From contig OZ029914.1 of the NCBI GenBank assembly GCA_964023275.1, forward strand, positions 36,754,424 to 36,818,423: a stretch of 64,000 nucleotides of DNA, read 5' to 3'. The notes under the pieces were generated by a model, which saw only the letters and a program-made list of their open reading frames with translations, did no database searches and was not told where the DNA came from. Shown here piece after piece: positions 23,501 to 38,500 of this stretch. This DNA comes from Norana najaformis. Lineage: Eukaryota > Annelida > Clitellata > Crassiclitellata > Hormogastridae. Numbering within the stretch: the stretch's first letter is position 1; every line of letters starts with the position of its first letter. Made by a program: the position numbers and the translations under genes.

Positions 23501-26500
23501 TTAACGTCTACAGCAAATTTAACTACAGTTTCGTTATAAGATTTTTGGACCATAGCATCGCATTTGATGATATTACTTTTGAAATCATTAGACCAAATGT
23601 GAAGCCGAAAGTCTAAGTCAATCGACTTCAAATTTGGCTCTTAAGCTGATTCTGAAGAATTGTAATTGATCCAGAAACATTCCTAGTGGTGTTAAGAGAT
23701 ACAGAAATTTTTCTTTGAAAATCGAACAACAGGCGTGAGTTTTATTTCTTTTTAAATCGACATGTCATTTTTCGTGGTTGCTGTACGATTGTTGTCATAG
23801 ATTCAAAGGTTGTTATGACGGCTGTCGCAATCAGAGGTAAATCATTAATTTAACCCTATTTTAATTCTAGCCACTCTTCGTGGTTGCTGTACGCTTGGAG
23901 GTTGTTGTCATAGATTCAAGGGTTGTTATGACGGCTGTCGCAATCAGAGGTAAATAATTAATTTAACCCTATTTTAATTTTAGCCACTTTTAAAGTTTTA
24001 CGACAAATTTAACTGCAATTTTCTTATTAACTTTTTTATAACACTGCATCGCCGCCATTGATGGTAATACTTTTGTACCACTGTGTCTTACGTGAATCCG
24101 AAAGCGCTAAGCCAAATGACTTTTAAATTCAACTCTTATGAGCACAAGAATCTTTTTTATACATTGAGAAATACTCGTACCTAAGTATGAAATAACCCTA
24201 TACGTTATTTTAAAACACATATGGTTAAAGGCACGGGTTTTTATGTTTAACCTAACAAGTCATCTTTCGTAATTGTTGCGCGTTTGGAGCTTGTTATCCT
24301 AAACTGAGTAGTTGTCGTGATGGCTGTCGCAAAACTAAATACAAATTATTAATTTACAAATTTTCTAATATCTTGCTATGGTTGGAGTTCTACAGAAAAT
24401 TTTATTCCAGCTTTCATGTAATTTTTTTATAACAATACATCAAAGTTTCTTTATAACGCTTTAAACTTCTGTAAATTCGAACGTACTGAGCAGATTCAAT
24501 TGAAAACCATCTTTAAGAGCACAAGAATCTTAATAATCTAATCGTAGACCCTCTTACCCAAGAATCACATTCCGAGGTTGCTGGAGGCTCGGAGATTGTT
24601 TTAAAAGATTCAGATTTTGTCGAGACGAACGTCGCAAAATCAAACGTAAATTACCAATTTCACTGTTTTTAAAAAATCTTGGGTTAGTTTAAGGTTTTTC
24701 GATAAAATTTAATCATATTTTAAATTAAACTTTTTCAACAGTACTCAGAAGACCTCTCAGCCTAGAAACAAAGAACTCCTCTATGTTTACAGGCATGAGT
24801 TTGTCCAGCTTTTAAATAAAAAAGACACTTTTCGTGGTTGTTGGAGGCTTGTAGCTTCTTTCCAAAGACTGATGGGTTGTTGAGACGGTAGATCAAAATC
24901 AAAAACCAACCAGTAATTTTATAAATTCTGTATATCTTGCTATTGCTAAACAATTTATGGCAAGTTAAACTGCAGGTTTCTCACACAAATTCTGAAGCAG
25001 TGGGTCAGCTTCGTTAATATAGACTTTTTAGCATTACAGATTAAATAAAACGCCAGCACGTTGAATCAACTGATTTAAAATTTGACTGCTAAGATAACAG
25101 GTTTGTTTTGTACCTAATCGGAGCACCCACAGTCGAACATTTAAAAATTTGGGAGGATTTCATTTAAAAAATGACTAAAACCATGTTTTATTTATATTTC
25201 AAATCGACAGATTACCGTTCGCGGCTGATGTATCCGTGTAGCTTGTTCTGCGGGATTCAGTGGATGACGTGAAGGCTATCGCAAAATCAACTGAAAATCA
25301 CCGTTTCGATATTTCTAAAAATTTTCTGATGCTCAAAGTTATACGGCAAGTTAAAATCAAGTTTTATATTGAGGCTTTCGAAACGGAGCCACGGCATTCC
25401 CTCATCGCACTTTTTAACCCACTGTAACTTTCTGCTTGAAAATCGAAAGATTAGTGGATCTCGCGAAGTACGTCGAGAGATCAAGTGTAAATCACCAATG
25501 TAAAAATATCTGAAATCATCATATTTTTTAAAGTTTTATGGGAAATATAACAATTGTGGAAAATTCATCTACAGGTTTCTCACGAACTTTTAGAAGCTGT
25601 GCGTCGGTTTCGTTTATATTACTTTTTGTTATAATAGACCCTGCAAACTCGGATATGTTAACTTTATTGACTTAAAATTTTAAATTCTAAGATTGTAAAC
25701 CTGTTTGGCATCTACTCAGCAATACTCATAGCCGAGTCTAAAGAGCTCTGGGAGCTCATCTTGCAGAAATAAGACCAAAGGCATGTTATATTTATTTTCC
25801 TCAAATCGACAACTCACCTGGTGTGGTTGCTTCAGGTTCCAAGATTGTGGAGATCGTAAATGCTGTCGAAAAATCAAGTGTAAATCAGAAATTTAAATAT
25901 TGTCAAAAGCCTGCTATTTCTAATAAGGCAAATTAAAAAAGCTCAAGCTTCTCATGAGACTTTTGAAGAAGTACCATGGATTATTTTTATCGCATCCTTA
26001 AACGCAATGTGACACTCTGTTTTAAACTGATTCCTCAGGATTAAGATGGATGTTCCTCATAGACCTATGATCTCTCTCAGATATTTATCAAAAAATCCTG
26101 ATATCATTTGCAAAACGCCGCGTTGAGTTCATTCCCAAAAGGCGCCTCATAAATATAAAATTACAACTGCAATTACGTTTATTAAAAGCATGAACTTTAT
26201 ACAATTTCAGAAGATTAAAGCCACCTTTCGTTGTCGTTGTAGACTTTGAGCTTGTGTTCAAAGACTGAGAGGTAGTCAGCACGGCTGTTGCGAAAATAAA
26301 AGGCACATTGTTAATACAATTATTTCTCTCAAATCTTGCTATTGCTAAAGGATTTATCGAATTTTAGCTATAGGTTTCTCATGAACCTCTTGACGCTCTT
26401 CGCCGGTTTCGCTTATACTACCTCCTTTAAACACTAGAGACTCTACAAATGCGAACATTCTAATCCGATTCAGTAAAAAGTTTGATTTTTAATGTTAAAG

Positions 26501-29500
26501 AGTTGTTAGGCATCTATTCACAAGTACTCTTTTGTTAGGCATCTATTCACAAGTACTCTTAGCCAAGTCTTAAGCGGTCTGTCACGGTTCATTTCCTCAG
26601 TTTATAACGACGTCTTATAGCATCAAAGGCCATTGATGTCGCCCTTCTTCTTTATCCAGCCTTTTGACCAGAAGTACCACCAAACAAGGCAGCGCCGGAG
26701 CAAAGCGGTCCGGGGGCTTTCACTGTAAAGATTTAAATAAAATGCATGTTTCATTTTTTTCTAAAATCGATAAATCACCTTTTGTGGTTGTTTTAGGCTC
26801 GGTGGCGGTTGTGCCAGATTCAGTGGATGTCGTGAAAGCTGTTGGAAATTCAAAGCATAACACCAACTACAGCATTTCCTAAGTTCTTGCTATTCTTAAA
26901 GTTTGAAGGCAAATTTAACACCAGTTGTAACATTCTCCTTGGAAATTGACTCCTCATCTAACAGGTATCTTTTTCCAGATACTCATAATCACTCTCAGAC
27001 AAATACCAAAAAAATACCGACCTCATTTTCAGACACGTTTATTTAAAGGCATGAGCGTTGTACAGTTTTAAAAGCACCAAGTCACCTTTCATAGTCGTTG
27101 GAGACTTGGAGCTTGTGGTCAAAGTCCAAGAAGTTGTCAGGAACGCTGTCGCAAAAGTAAGAGGCAAATTCTTAATACAATTATTTCTTCCAAATCTTGT
27201 TATTGATAAAGGATTTTTGGCAAATTTAACTCTAGGTTTCTTCTGAATCTTTCGACGGTGTCCGTCGGCTTAGCTAATAATACTTCCTTTCAACACTAGA
27301 GATTCTACAAATGCGAACATGTTAATCCGATTCAGTTGAAATTTTGATATTTAAGATTAAAGAGTTGTTTTGTCATCTATTCACCTGTACTCATAGACAA
27401 GTCTCGCGCATTTTGGGAGCATATACTGTGAATATTAAAAGAGGATTCATGTTTCGTCTTTTCTTTAAAATCTACGAATCACCTTTTGTGGTTGTTTTAG
27501 GTTCGGTGGTTGTTGTGTCAGATTCAGTGGATGTCGTGGAGCCTGTTGGAAAATCAAATGCATAACACCAATTAAAACAATTCCTAAGTTCTTGCAATTT
27601 TAAAGTTTGAAGGCAAATTTAATTCCAGTTGTAACATTCTTCTTGGAAATTGACTCATCGGTTAACAGAGATCTTTTTTCAGATACTCAAAATCACTCTC
27701 GGACAAATACCAAAGAATTAATTACATCATTTTCAGACACGTTAATTTAAAGGCATCAGCGTTGTACAGTTTTAAAAGCATCAAGTCACCTTTCGTAGTC
27801 GTTGGAGACTTGGAGCTTGTGGTCAAAGTCCGAGAGGTTGTCAGGACCGCTGTCGCAAAAGTAAGAGGCAAATTCTTAATACAATTATTTCTTCCAAATT
27901 TTTTTATTGATAAAGGATTTTTGGCAAATTTAACTCCAGGTTTCTTCTGAATCTTTCGACGGTGTCCGTCGGCTTAGCTAATAATACTTCCTTTCAACAC
28001 TAGAGATTCTACAAATGCGAACATGTTAATCCGATTCAGTTGAAATTTTGATATTTAAGATTAAAGAGTTGTTTGTCATCTATTCATCTGTACTCATAGA
28101 CAAGTCTCGCGCATTTTGGGAGCATATACTGTAAATATTAAAAGAGGATGCATGTTTCGTCTTTTCTTTAAAATCTACGAATCACCTTTTGTGGTTGTTT
28201 TAGGTTCGGTGGTTGTTGTGTCAGATTCAGTGGATGTCGTGAAAGCTGTTGGAAAATCAAATGCATAACACCAATTAAAACAATTCCTAAGTTCTTGCAA
28301 TTTTAAAGTTTGAAGGCAAATTTAACTCCAGTTGTAACAATCTCCTTGGAAATTGACTTCTCATCTAGCAGGTATCTTTTTCTAGATACTCAAAATCACT
28401 CTCGGACAAATACCAAAGAATTAATTACATCATTTTCAGACACGTTAATTTAAAGGCATGAGCGTTGTACAGTTTTAAAAGCATCAAGTCACCTTTCGTA
28501 GTCGTTGGAGACTTGGAGCTTGTGGTCAAAGTCCGAGAGGTTGTCAGGACCGCTGTCGCAAAAATAAGAGGCAAATTCTTAATACAATTATTTCTTCCAA
28601 ATCATTTTGTTGATAAAGAATTTCTGGCAAATTTAACTCTAGGCTTCTCCTGAATCTTTCTTAGCTAATATTACTTCCTTTCAACATTAGAGATTCTACA
28701 AATGCGAACAAGTTAATCCGATTCAGTTGAAATTTTGATATTTAAGATTAAAGAGTTGTTTTGTCATCTATTCACCTGTACTCATAGACAAGTCTCGCGC
28801 ATTTTGGGAGCATATACTGTGAATATTAAAAGAGGATTCATGTTTCGTCTTTTCTTTAAAATCTACGAATCACCTTTTGTGGTTGTTTTAGGTTCGGTGG
28901 TTGTTGTGTCAGATTCAGTGGATGTCGCGGAGCCTGTTGGAAAATCAAATGCATAACACCAATTAAAACAATTCCTAAGTTCTTGCAATTTTAAAGTTTG
29001 AAGGCAAATTTAATTCCAGTTGTAACATTCTTCTTGGAAATTGACTCATCGGTTAACAGAGATCTTTTTTCAGATACTCAAAATCACTCTCGGACAAATA
29101 CCAAAGAATTAATTACATCATTTTCAGACACGTTAATTTAAAGGCATGAGCGTTGTACAGTTTTAAAAGCATCAAGTCACCTTTCGTAGTCGTTGGAGAC
29201 TTGGAGCTTGTGGTCAAAGTCCGAGAGGTTGTCAGGACCGCTGTCGCAAAAATAAGAGGCAAATTCTTAATACAATTATTTCTTCCAAATCTTGTTATTG
29301 ATAAAGGATTTTTGGCAAATTTAACTCCAGGTTTCTTCTGAATCTTTCGACGGTGTCTGTCGGCTTAGCTAATATTACTTCCTTTCAACATTAGAGATTC
29401 TACAAATGCGAACATGTTAATCCGATTCAGTTGAAATTTTGATATTTAAGATTAAAGAGTTGTTTGTTATCTATTCACCTGTACTCATAGACAAGTCTCG

Positions 29501-32500
29501 CGCATTTTGGGAGCATATACTGTAAATATTAAAAGAGGATGCATGTTTCGTCTTTTCTTTAAAATCTACGAATCACCTTTTGTGGTTGTTTTAGGTTCGG
29601 TGGTTGTTGTGTCAGATTCAGTGGATGTCGTGAAACCTGTTGGAAAATCAAATGCATAACACCATTTAAAACAATTCCTAAGTTCTTGCAATTTTAAAGT
29701 TTGAAGGCAAATTTAATTCCAGTTGTAACATTCTTCTTGGAAATTGACTCATCGGTTAACAGAGATCTTTTTTCAGATACTCATAATCACTCTCGGACAA
29801 ATACTAAATAAATACTGACTTCATTTTCAGACACGTTAATTTAAAGGCATGAGCGTTATATAGTTTAAAAAACCAGAAAGTAACCTTTGGTAGTCGTTGG
29901 CGACTTAGAGCTTGTGGTCGAGAACCGAGACGCTGTCAGGGCGGCTGTCTCAAAAATTAAAGGCAAGTTCTTAATACAATTATTTCTCTCAAATCTTGTT
30001 ATTGATAAAGAATTTCTGGCAAATTTAGCTTTAGATTTCTCATGAGCCTTTTGACGCTGTTCGTCGGTTTCGCTGATATTACTTCCTTTCAAAATTAGAG
30101 ATTCTACAAATGCGATCATGTTAATTCGATTCAGTTAAAATTTTGATATATGAGATTGAAGGGATGTTTGGCATCTATTCACGTGTCCTCGAAAGCAAGT
30201 CTCATGTGGTTTGGAAGCGTTTACTGTAAACATTAAAAGAGAATGCATGTCTTATTTTGTTGTTTTAAATCTACGAATCACTTTTTGTGGTTGTTTTAGG
30301 CTCGGTGGTTGTTGTGTCAGATTCAGTGGATGTCGTGGAGCCTGTTGGAAAATCAAATGCATAACGCCACTTGCAACGTTGCCTGAGTTCTTTCTATTTT
30401 TAATTTTGAAGGCAAATTTTACTCCAGTTTCTTCACGAGGCTTTTGAAACTGTGCCACGGCTTGAGTTTGTCGCAGCTCCCAATCTATGGGATCATTCTG
30501 TTTGGATGTTGACTCTTCGTTTAACAAGGATGTTCTACATGGACTTATGATCTCTCTCAGACAAATATGAAAAATCCTGACATCATTTGCAAAAACGCCG
30601 CGTTGAGTTTATTCCAAGATAGCGTTTCACAAATCTATAATTACAATTAGAATTACGCTTATTAAAAGCATGAACTTTATACAATTTCAGAAGAATTTTG
30701 ACACCTCTCGTTGTCTTTGTAGACTTTGAGCTTGTGGTAAAAGACTGAGAGGCTGTCGCGCAAATAAAAGGCAAACTGTTAATACAATTATTTCTCTCAA
30801 ATCTTGTTATTGCTGAAGGATTCTGGAATTTAACTATAAGTTTCTCATGAACCTCTTGTCGTTCTTCGTCGGTTTCGCTGATATTACCTCCATTTAACAT
30901 TAGAGATTCTACAATTGCGAACATTCCAATCCGATTCAGTAAAAAATTTTGATTTTTAAGATTAAGGAATTGTTTGGCATCTATTCGCGGGTACTCTTAT
31001 CTAAGTCTTAAGCGGTCTGGGGGCTTTCGATGTTAAGATTTAAACAAAATGCATGTTTAATTTTTTCATCTGAAATCTACAAATCGCCTTTTGTGATTGT
31101 TTTAGGCTCGTTGGGTGTTATGCCAGATTCAGTGGATGTCGTGGAGGCTGTTGGAAAATCAATTGCCTAACACCAATTACAATATTTCCTAAGTTCTTAG
31201 TATTTTTAAAGTTTTAAGGCAAATTTAACTCCAGTTTCCTCACGAGGCTTTTGAAGCAGTGCCACGGCTTGACTTTATCGCACCTCATAACCTATGGTAA
31301 ATTCTCCTTGAATATTGACACCTTAGTTAATAAGGATGTTCCTCAGCTACTCATGATCACTATCAGACAATTACCAAAGAAATCCGGACATCATATTCAG
31401 ACACGTTTATTTAAAGACATGAGCATTTTACAGTTTCGGAAGCATCAAGTTACCTTTCGTAGTCGTTGGAGACTTGGAGCTTGTTGTGAAAGACTGAGAG
31501 GTTGTCAGGGCGGCTGTCGCAAAAACAAAATGCAAATTAATATAAATATTTCTCTGAAACCATACTAATGCTTAAGGATTTCTGGCAAATTTAACTATAG
31601 ATTTCTCGTGAACCTTTTGACTCTTTTTGTCGGTTTCGCTTCTTTTTAACATTAGAGACTCTACAAATGCGAACATGTTAATCCGATTCAGTTAAAATTT
31701 TGATTCCTAAGACTATAAGTTTGTGTGGCATCTATTCACGGGTATTTATTGTAAAGAGTAGATGTAATACGAGGTTTTGAGAACAGTCTGCACTCGATGA
31801 CTCCGCAGCTCATGCCGCTCAGAGCGGCGCTGTTCTGCCGCGTGTGGCGCATACACATCGCAAGCGCAGCCCAAGCCGTTTTCCATTTAGACAGTTGCGG
31901 AGCCTGTGTATATCAAACGCATATCATACCTCCAGAATGATCGAAGAAAATGAATTCGCATGGCGCTTGGTTGGAGAGACGGCAACATGAGGCAAACGAT
32001 GTGTGTACGTGCACTGTGGGCAGCACAGGACCCGTCGTAGACATGACTCCGTCCTACCCGAAACATGCCGCAACTGTGGTATAGGCACGCTGTTCATGAC
32101 TCTGTAATGCCTGCCGTTAGCGGCACACAAGCGCACAAAAGCTGCATAACATTGAGAGACGCACTAGAAGGCGCTATAAGAAGATGCTTCATGAGCTGAA
32201 CAACCAAATAGAGAAACGGCTGATGTGGTGAATATCGATAGCATCACTGTGAACGTGTACATTGATGAGCTCTTGGCCATGATCAAGCAGCCGGCTCTCT
32301 GGTTCGTTGTGCAGAACATCTTGGATAAGCCCATTGCGGGAACGGTTAAACAGCGCCTACTGAAGCCGCTGCTACCAAGGCCCGTCGCGCCGGTGCGCTA
32401 GCGCAAGCTATAAAAAAGCATTGCACTTCTGCAGAAGGTTGATCCTGCTATCTCAGAATGGTAGAGGCGGGCTCCCGCTGTTTGTCTGGCACAAAGACTC

Positions 32501-35500
32501 GCCAATCGGCTTCTGAAAGACTACTGCGCGGTAGTGGCGCCTGCCACAGGCTGGAGGGAGATGCGCGGGCATTCTTGGGCGCTTTGTTCCCTAGTATGGA
32601 ATCACAGTTCCACGAGGAGTTGATCAGACTACTAGGTCTTAAGCATACGCACGTACTAACGCCGAGCTGGAAAAGTTGCTGCTAACAACTGATCACGTAT
32701 ATGATGAGAACGCGGCTCCCACACCACCATCTCAACGGCCTACTTCCGGAATGTCACCGAGGCAGTTCTCAACGCGTAGGAAATCCGGGGGGGGGTGTAA
32801 AGGCGGCCAACGCCCAGATGATCAGGCGCCTCGAGGAATACATCAACGAGGAGTTAGGGGTGGAGACTCCGGCAGGTCGTGGCGCTGGACCTCAGCATTG
32901 TTAGGTACCAGCCATTTCGGGCTACTTCTGTACACAGAAGTGCATTCCCCGCGCTCATTTGTAAACGTGCAGAACATAGGCAACCGCTGCCTCGAGTGAG
33001 TCGTATGTTCGACAATGAATCCAGCAGAAGAGAACCCCCGTCGCCCAGCCAAGTATCGAGCCCACCTCGGCAAGCTGGACTTCACAGAAATCGCCTTCCC
33101 AGTGAAGGTGACGGATACCAGCCGTTTCCTAACGTCAGACCCCAACCAAAGCCGTAGGAGTGTTTGGGTGGAAAGGCGAGCTGTATTCGATCTGCGTCTC
33201 TACCGAGACTGGAGTCCACAACGCCAATCTTCTATTATTGGCCGACTGGGAAAACCAGCACTATGGCTGGATCATGGATCTGGCCCGCATTCTGTGCAAA
33301 AACAGCGGCTACAAGCGCAAAAGGCACCCATGACGCCGCTGCCTGCGCAACTTCTCCATCGAGACCCTCCCGGCTATCATTACCTAGGACTGCCAGGGCA
33401 TTGGTAAGAAGCTGCAGAGGTCAGAGATGCCCCAAGAGGGTAAGAACATCCTCAAATCCTTAAACCATCACAAGCAAGTGCGCGTTCCATACATCATTTG
33501 CGCCGACTTTGAGGCGCTGAACGCACCAGTGGAAGGTGCGGCCATGGACCCCAACTTCATTTACAGCGTAGCCACGCGGAAGTTATATAGAATCTGAAGA
33601 AATTCTTCTAAACAAAGATTCACAAAAAAGTAAAGCACCAGAAGAAATCACACTGCCAAATGCGAGCCAGATATTGATGGATTGCAATAATTTGTTCAAT
33701 AATTTGAAATAAATTTATCAACTCCCGAATGGACAAAAATGAATGTTTTATCATGTCACAGCCAGATGGCAGCATTGCTATGGAACTTAATAAATATATG
33801 CAGGACATTAAGCAGCAGGGAACAGTTTCAGAACTCACTTGAATTCTGGCACAGTAGAAACACCATTTACCCTAAACTCTCTGCATTAGCTGAAGATCTG
33901 GTTTCAGAACCAGCATCACAGGCATATGTTGAGCGAATATTTTCGGTAGCTGGGATTTTGTCAACGGGTCGTAGATATAGGATGAGACAATCATCAGAAA
34001 TATGACTGGAAGTAGAAGGAGAAATAAAATCCCTTCAACGGAAGTGAATAAGAACTAGAAGTATAATTAATCAAAGAAGTAAAATATCACAGCTCATAGT
34101 GACCCAGTCAGCTTCGACAATATGATGTACACACTTGCCTTCGGCTGTCTTTGTTCTTAAAGCTGATAATCAAAGCCCGCGGAATCCGTCGGGGAGACTT
34201 AAAGTTACTGCAGGAACGAAAAGGTTGATAGATACTGGGCTGCACCTAGATGCAACACCTCAACTCTCTTCAATCTCCATCCTCACTATGCATCTGTGTA
34301 CACTTCCAGGAGCCTCAGCATCTGACTCCTGCCTCTGGATGTCGCTCTCGTTGATGACGAGGGCCGCACCTGTGCGAAAGTATGCTGTTTACGTGAGTGC
34401 GTCAGGATCGCTGTTCTAGTCCAACACTTGTCTCAATGTTGGTGCCAGCCTCTTGAATTTGGCCCTAAGCACCAAAGTGAGCTTCTGTCCACCACCGCGT
34501 ATCAAAGCTTCTTCCAGCAGATCTCGAGATACTAGTATCATAGCACTTATGAATACCAACGCATCTTGCTCTAATCTGCGACTAACGCCACGTTTTCGAC
34601 ATACGAATGGCACTAATACACATGCATGAATAGTAGATCTGCAATCGTCCTTCCTTTGAATCATTCCCGTAAGAATTGCTTCATCGCACGGAAAAATTTG
34701 CAGTGTCTTCTACAAGTGCAATCATTGGCAATTTCCATTTCACATAAAGAAGCATCACCAAACTGCTGTTTGCTGGTTATGAATCTACAGAAAGGTTGGT
34801 CAGTGGACCACGCATGATTGAAAGAGCCTAGGTGGAAGGCAAGTGTGTACATCATCTTGTCGAAGTTGACTGTACTTGACACTACTGCATGAAAGTTTTA
34901 GCATCGACGAAACGCGAGCGGGATTAAAGATGTCAGCCTGGCTATTTACTAGACCTACCTCATTTTCAAAATAGACCCATTTAAATGGCGACTTTACAAC
35001 TGCCTCTATCCTTATCCGGCGTCGCGTCAATATGCGAGATAGATGGTCAAACTTTCTTTCTATGATCTCTGATTCATATTTTCTATTGTTACCGAGATTC
35101 CTAATATGCCTGTGACCTAAAGGAGGCATTATCACATTTTTATCATTGAATGATCGCTATGAAATAGAAACTGTTGGTTCGGTTCCAAAATTATCATATT
35201 TCAAGACCTTAGTTGAAAGTTTAATAATCAACTGCTGCAGCACATCACTAAGGAAAGTCGCAAAATTAGATGTACGTATGGTGAAGTCAAAACGTAGTTC
35301 GGTATTAGGAAAACAAAAATATTTAGTACAACACGACAGCAGTTGTTGTACGGTTGTGATATTCACTCACCACAACTAATCGAGACATCTTCACTGTGAC
35401 TGCAATCGTTCACGCCCCACTCATCATGGGGGCACTGTTGTATACCAACTTCGTTTCCATTGCAATTCACGCTGTCCAGCCATATTTGACCTGTTCCACT

Positions 35501-38500
35501 TCCGTACCTATTTCCAATTGCTGCACCGACGTAACTGATTTCAAATACAAGCAGTAACAAGGCATCAAGCACAAAAACGAAATGGCAGCAGGGGTCGTAA
35601 TACATAAGAAACTACAAGAATATATCAACATTTTACATTGCAATATCTTTTAAAACCACTGACGATTTTATTTAGCCACTGAGTTTTAAAGAGAACTTCC
35701 ACGCATTCGTCATGCAGGGCCACTTGCTATATTGAGTTCATGCTTGAAATACTCAGACCTTCCCTCAACTGAGAGCACTCCACCACTTTTCATAAGCACA
35801 ATTTTAAATAGTTGAAGGGCTTGTGTGTTACGTGTTATTTGTGACACTTTATTAGACCTTATTTTGTGTAACTAATTTCTGAAACGGCAATGACATATTC
35901 TAATATAATATAATTACACGGGCAGGCTAACATACCCGAATCCGAGACTGGCACATGCTACTCTTGCGCTGGCATTCGTAAACAAGTCGTCACACACTGT
36001 TCCCCAGACTCCTGAATAGTAGATCTCCAATCGTCCTTGCATTGAATCATTCCCGTAAGAATTGTTTAATCGCACGGCATAATTTGCATTGTCTTCTACG
36101 AGTGCAATCAATTGCAATTTCGATTTCACATAAAGAAGCATCACCAAATTACTGTTAGCTGTCTATGCATGTAGAAAATGTTGGTTAGTGAACCACGCGT
36201 GATTGAAAGAGTCTAGGTGGAAGACAATGCGTGTACAACATCTTGTCGAAGTTAACTGCATTTGACACTACTGCATGGAAGTTTTAGCATCGACGAAACG
36301 CGAGCGGGATTTCCTTATCCGACGTCGCATATATATGCGAGATAGATCGTCAAAATATTCCTAATATGCCTGCGACCTAAAGGAAGCATTATCCCGTTTT
36401 TATCATTGAATGATCGCTAGAAGTAGAAACTGCTGGTTCGCGTTCGCTTAAAAATTATCATATTTCAAGACCTTATGTCTATTAGCTGGAAGTTAAAAAA
36501 TCAATTGTTGTAGCACATCACCAAAGAAAGGCGCAAAATGAGATGTACGTATGGTGAAGCGAAAACTTAGTTCGGTATTAGTAAAACAAAATATTTAGTA
36601 CAACACGATAGCGGCTGTTGTACGGTTGTGATATTCACTCACCACAACTAATTGAGACATCTTCACTGTGACTGCAATCGTGCACGCCCCACTCATTATG
36701 GGGGCACTGTTGTATACCAACTTCGGTTCCATTGCAATTCACGCTGTCCAGCCATATTTGACCTGTTCCACTTCCGTACCTATTTCCAATTGCTGCACCG
36801 ACGTAACTGATTTTAAATACAAGCAGTAACAAGGCATCAAGCACAAAAACGAAATGGCAGCAGGAGTCGTAATACATAAGAAACTACAAGAATATATCAA
36901 CATATTACATTGCAATATTTTTTAAAACCACTGACGAATTTATTTAGCCACTGAATTTTAAAGAGAACTTATACGCATTCGTCATGCACTTGCTATATTG
37001 AGTTCATGCTTGAAATGACTGATTCAGACCTTCCCTCAACTGAGAGCACTCCACTACTTTTCATAAGCACAATTTTCAATAGTTGAAGGCCTTGTGTGTT
37101 ACGTGTCATTCGTTACACGTTATTTAGACCATTTTTGTGTAACTAATGTCTGAAACGGCAATGACATATTCTAATATAATATAATTACACGAGCAGGCTA
37201 ACATACCCAAATCCGAGACTGGCACATGCTACTCTTGCACTGGCATTTGTAAACAAGTCATCACACACTGTTCCCCAGACTCCTGAATAGTAAATTTCCA
37301 ATCGTCCTTCCTTTGAATTATTCCCATAAGAATTGTTTAACCGCACGGAAAAATTTGCAGTGTCTTCTACAAGTGCAATCATTTGCAATTTCCATTTCAC
37401 ATAAAGAAGCATCACCAAAATGCTGTTGGCTGGCTATGAATGTATGGAAAGTATGATCAGTGGACCACGCGTGATTGAAAGAGTATACGTGGAAGACAAT
37501 GTGTGTACGTCATCTTGTCGAAGTTGACTGCACTTGACACTACTGCAAGGAAGTTTTAGCATCGACGAAACTCGAGCGGGTTTAAAGATGTCAGCCTGCC
37601 TATTTACTAAACCTACTGCATTTTTAAAATAGACCTATTTAAATGGCGACTTTACAACTCCCTCTTATCCTTATCTGGCGTCGCGTCAATATGCGAAATA
37701 GATGGTCAAACTTTCTTTCTATAATCTCTGATTCATATTTTCTATTGTTACCGAGATTCCTAATATGCCTGTGACCTAAAGGAGGCATTATCCCGTTTTT
37801 ATTATTGAAATATCGCTACGAAATAGAAACTGCCGGTTTGGTTCCAAAATAATATATTTCAAGACCTTATTTCTATTGGAACATATATTAACTGAAAGTT
37901 TATAAATCAATTGTTGTAGACATCACCAAGGAAAGTCGCAAAATTAGATGTACATATGGTTAAGTGAAAACTTAGTTCGGTATTAGGAAAACAAAATATT
38001 ACAACACGATAGCGGCTGTTGTACGGTTGTGATATTCACTCACCACAACTAATCGAGACATCTTCACTGTGACTGCAATCGTGCACGCCCCACTTATTAT
38101 GGGGGCACTGTTGTATACCAACTTCGGTTCCAGTGCAATTCACGCTGTCCAGCCATATTTGACCTGTTCCACTTCCGTACCTATTTCCAATTGCTGCACC
38201 GACGTAACTGATTTCAAATACAAGCACCAACAAGGCATCAAGCACAAAAACGAAATGGCAACAGGAGTCGTAATACATAAGAAACTACAGGAATATATCA
38301 ACATTTTACATTGCAATATTTTTTAAAACCACTGACGAATTTATTTAGCCACTGAATTTTAAAGAGAACTTATACGCATTCGTCATGCACTTGCTATATT
38401 GAGTTCATGCTTGAAATGACTGATTCAGACCTTCCCTCAACTGAGAGCACTCCACTACTTTTCATAAGCACAATTTTCAATAGTTGAAGGCCTTGTGTGT

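Noticed and set aside
26664-29341. Plus-strand frames of 62-73 codons repeated at about 700-bp steps (for example 27762, 28465, 29153)
   Set aside because: They are shadows of the minus-strand mini-exons and their introns; the period comes from the tandem repeat.
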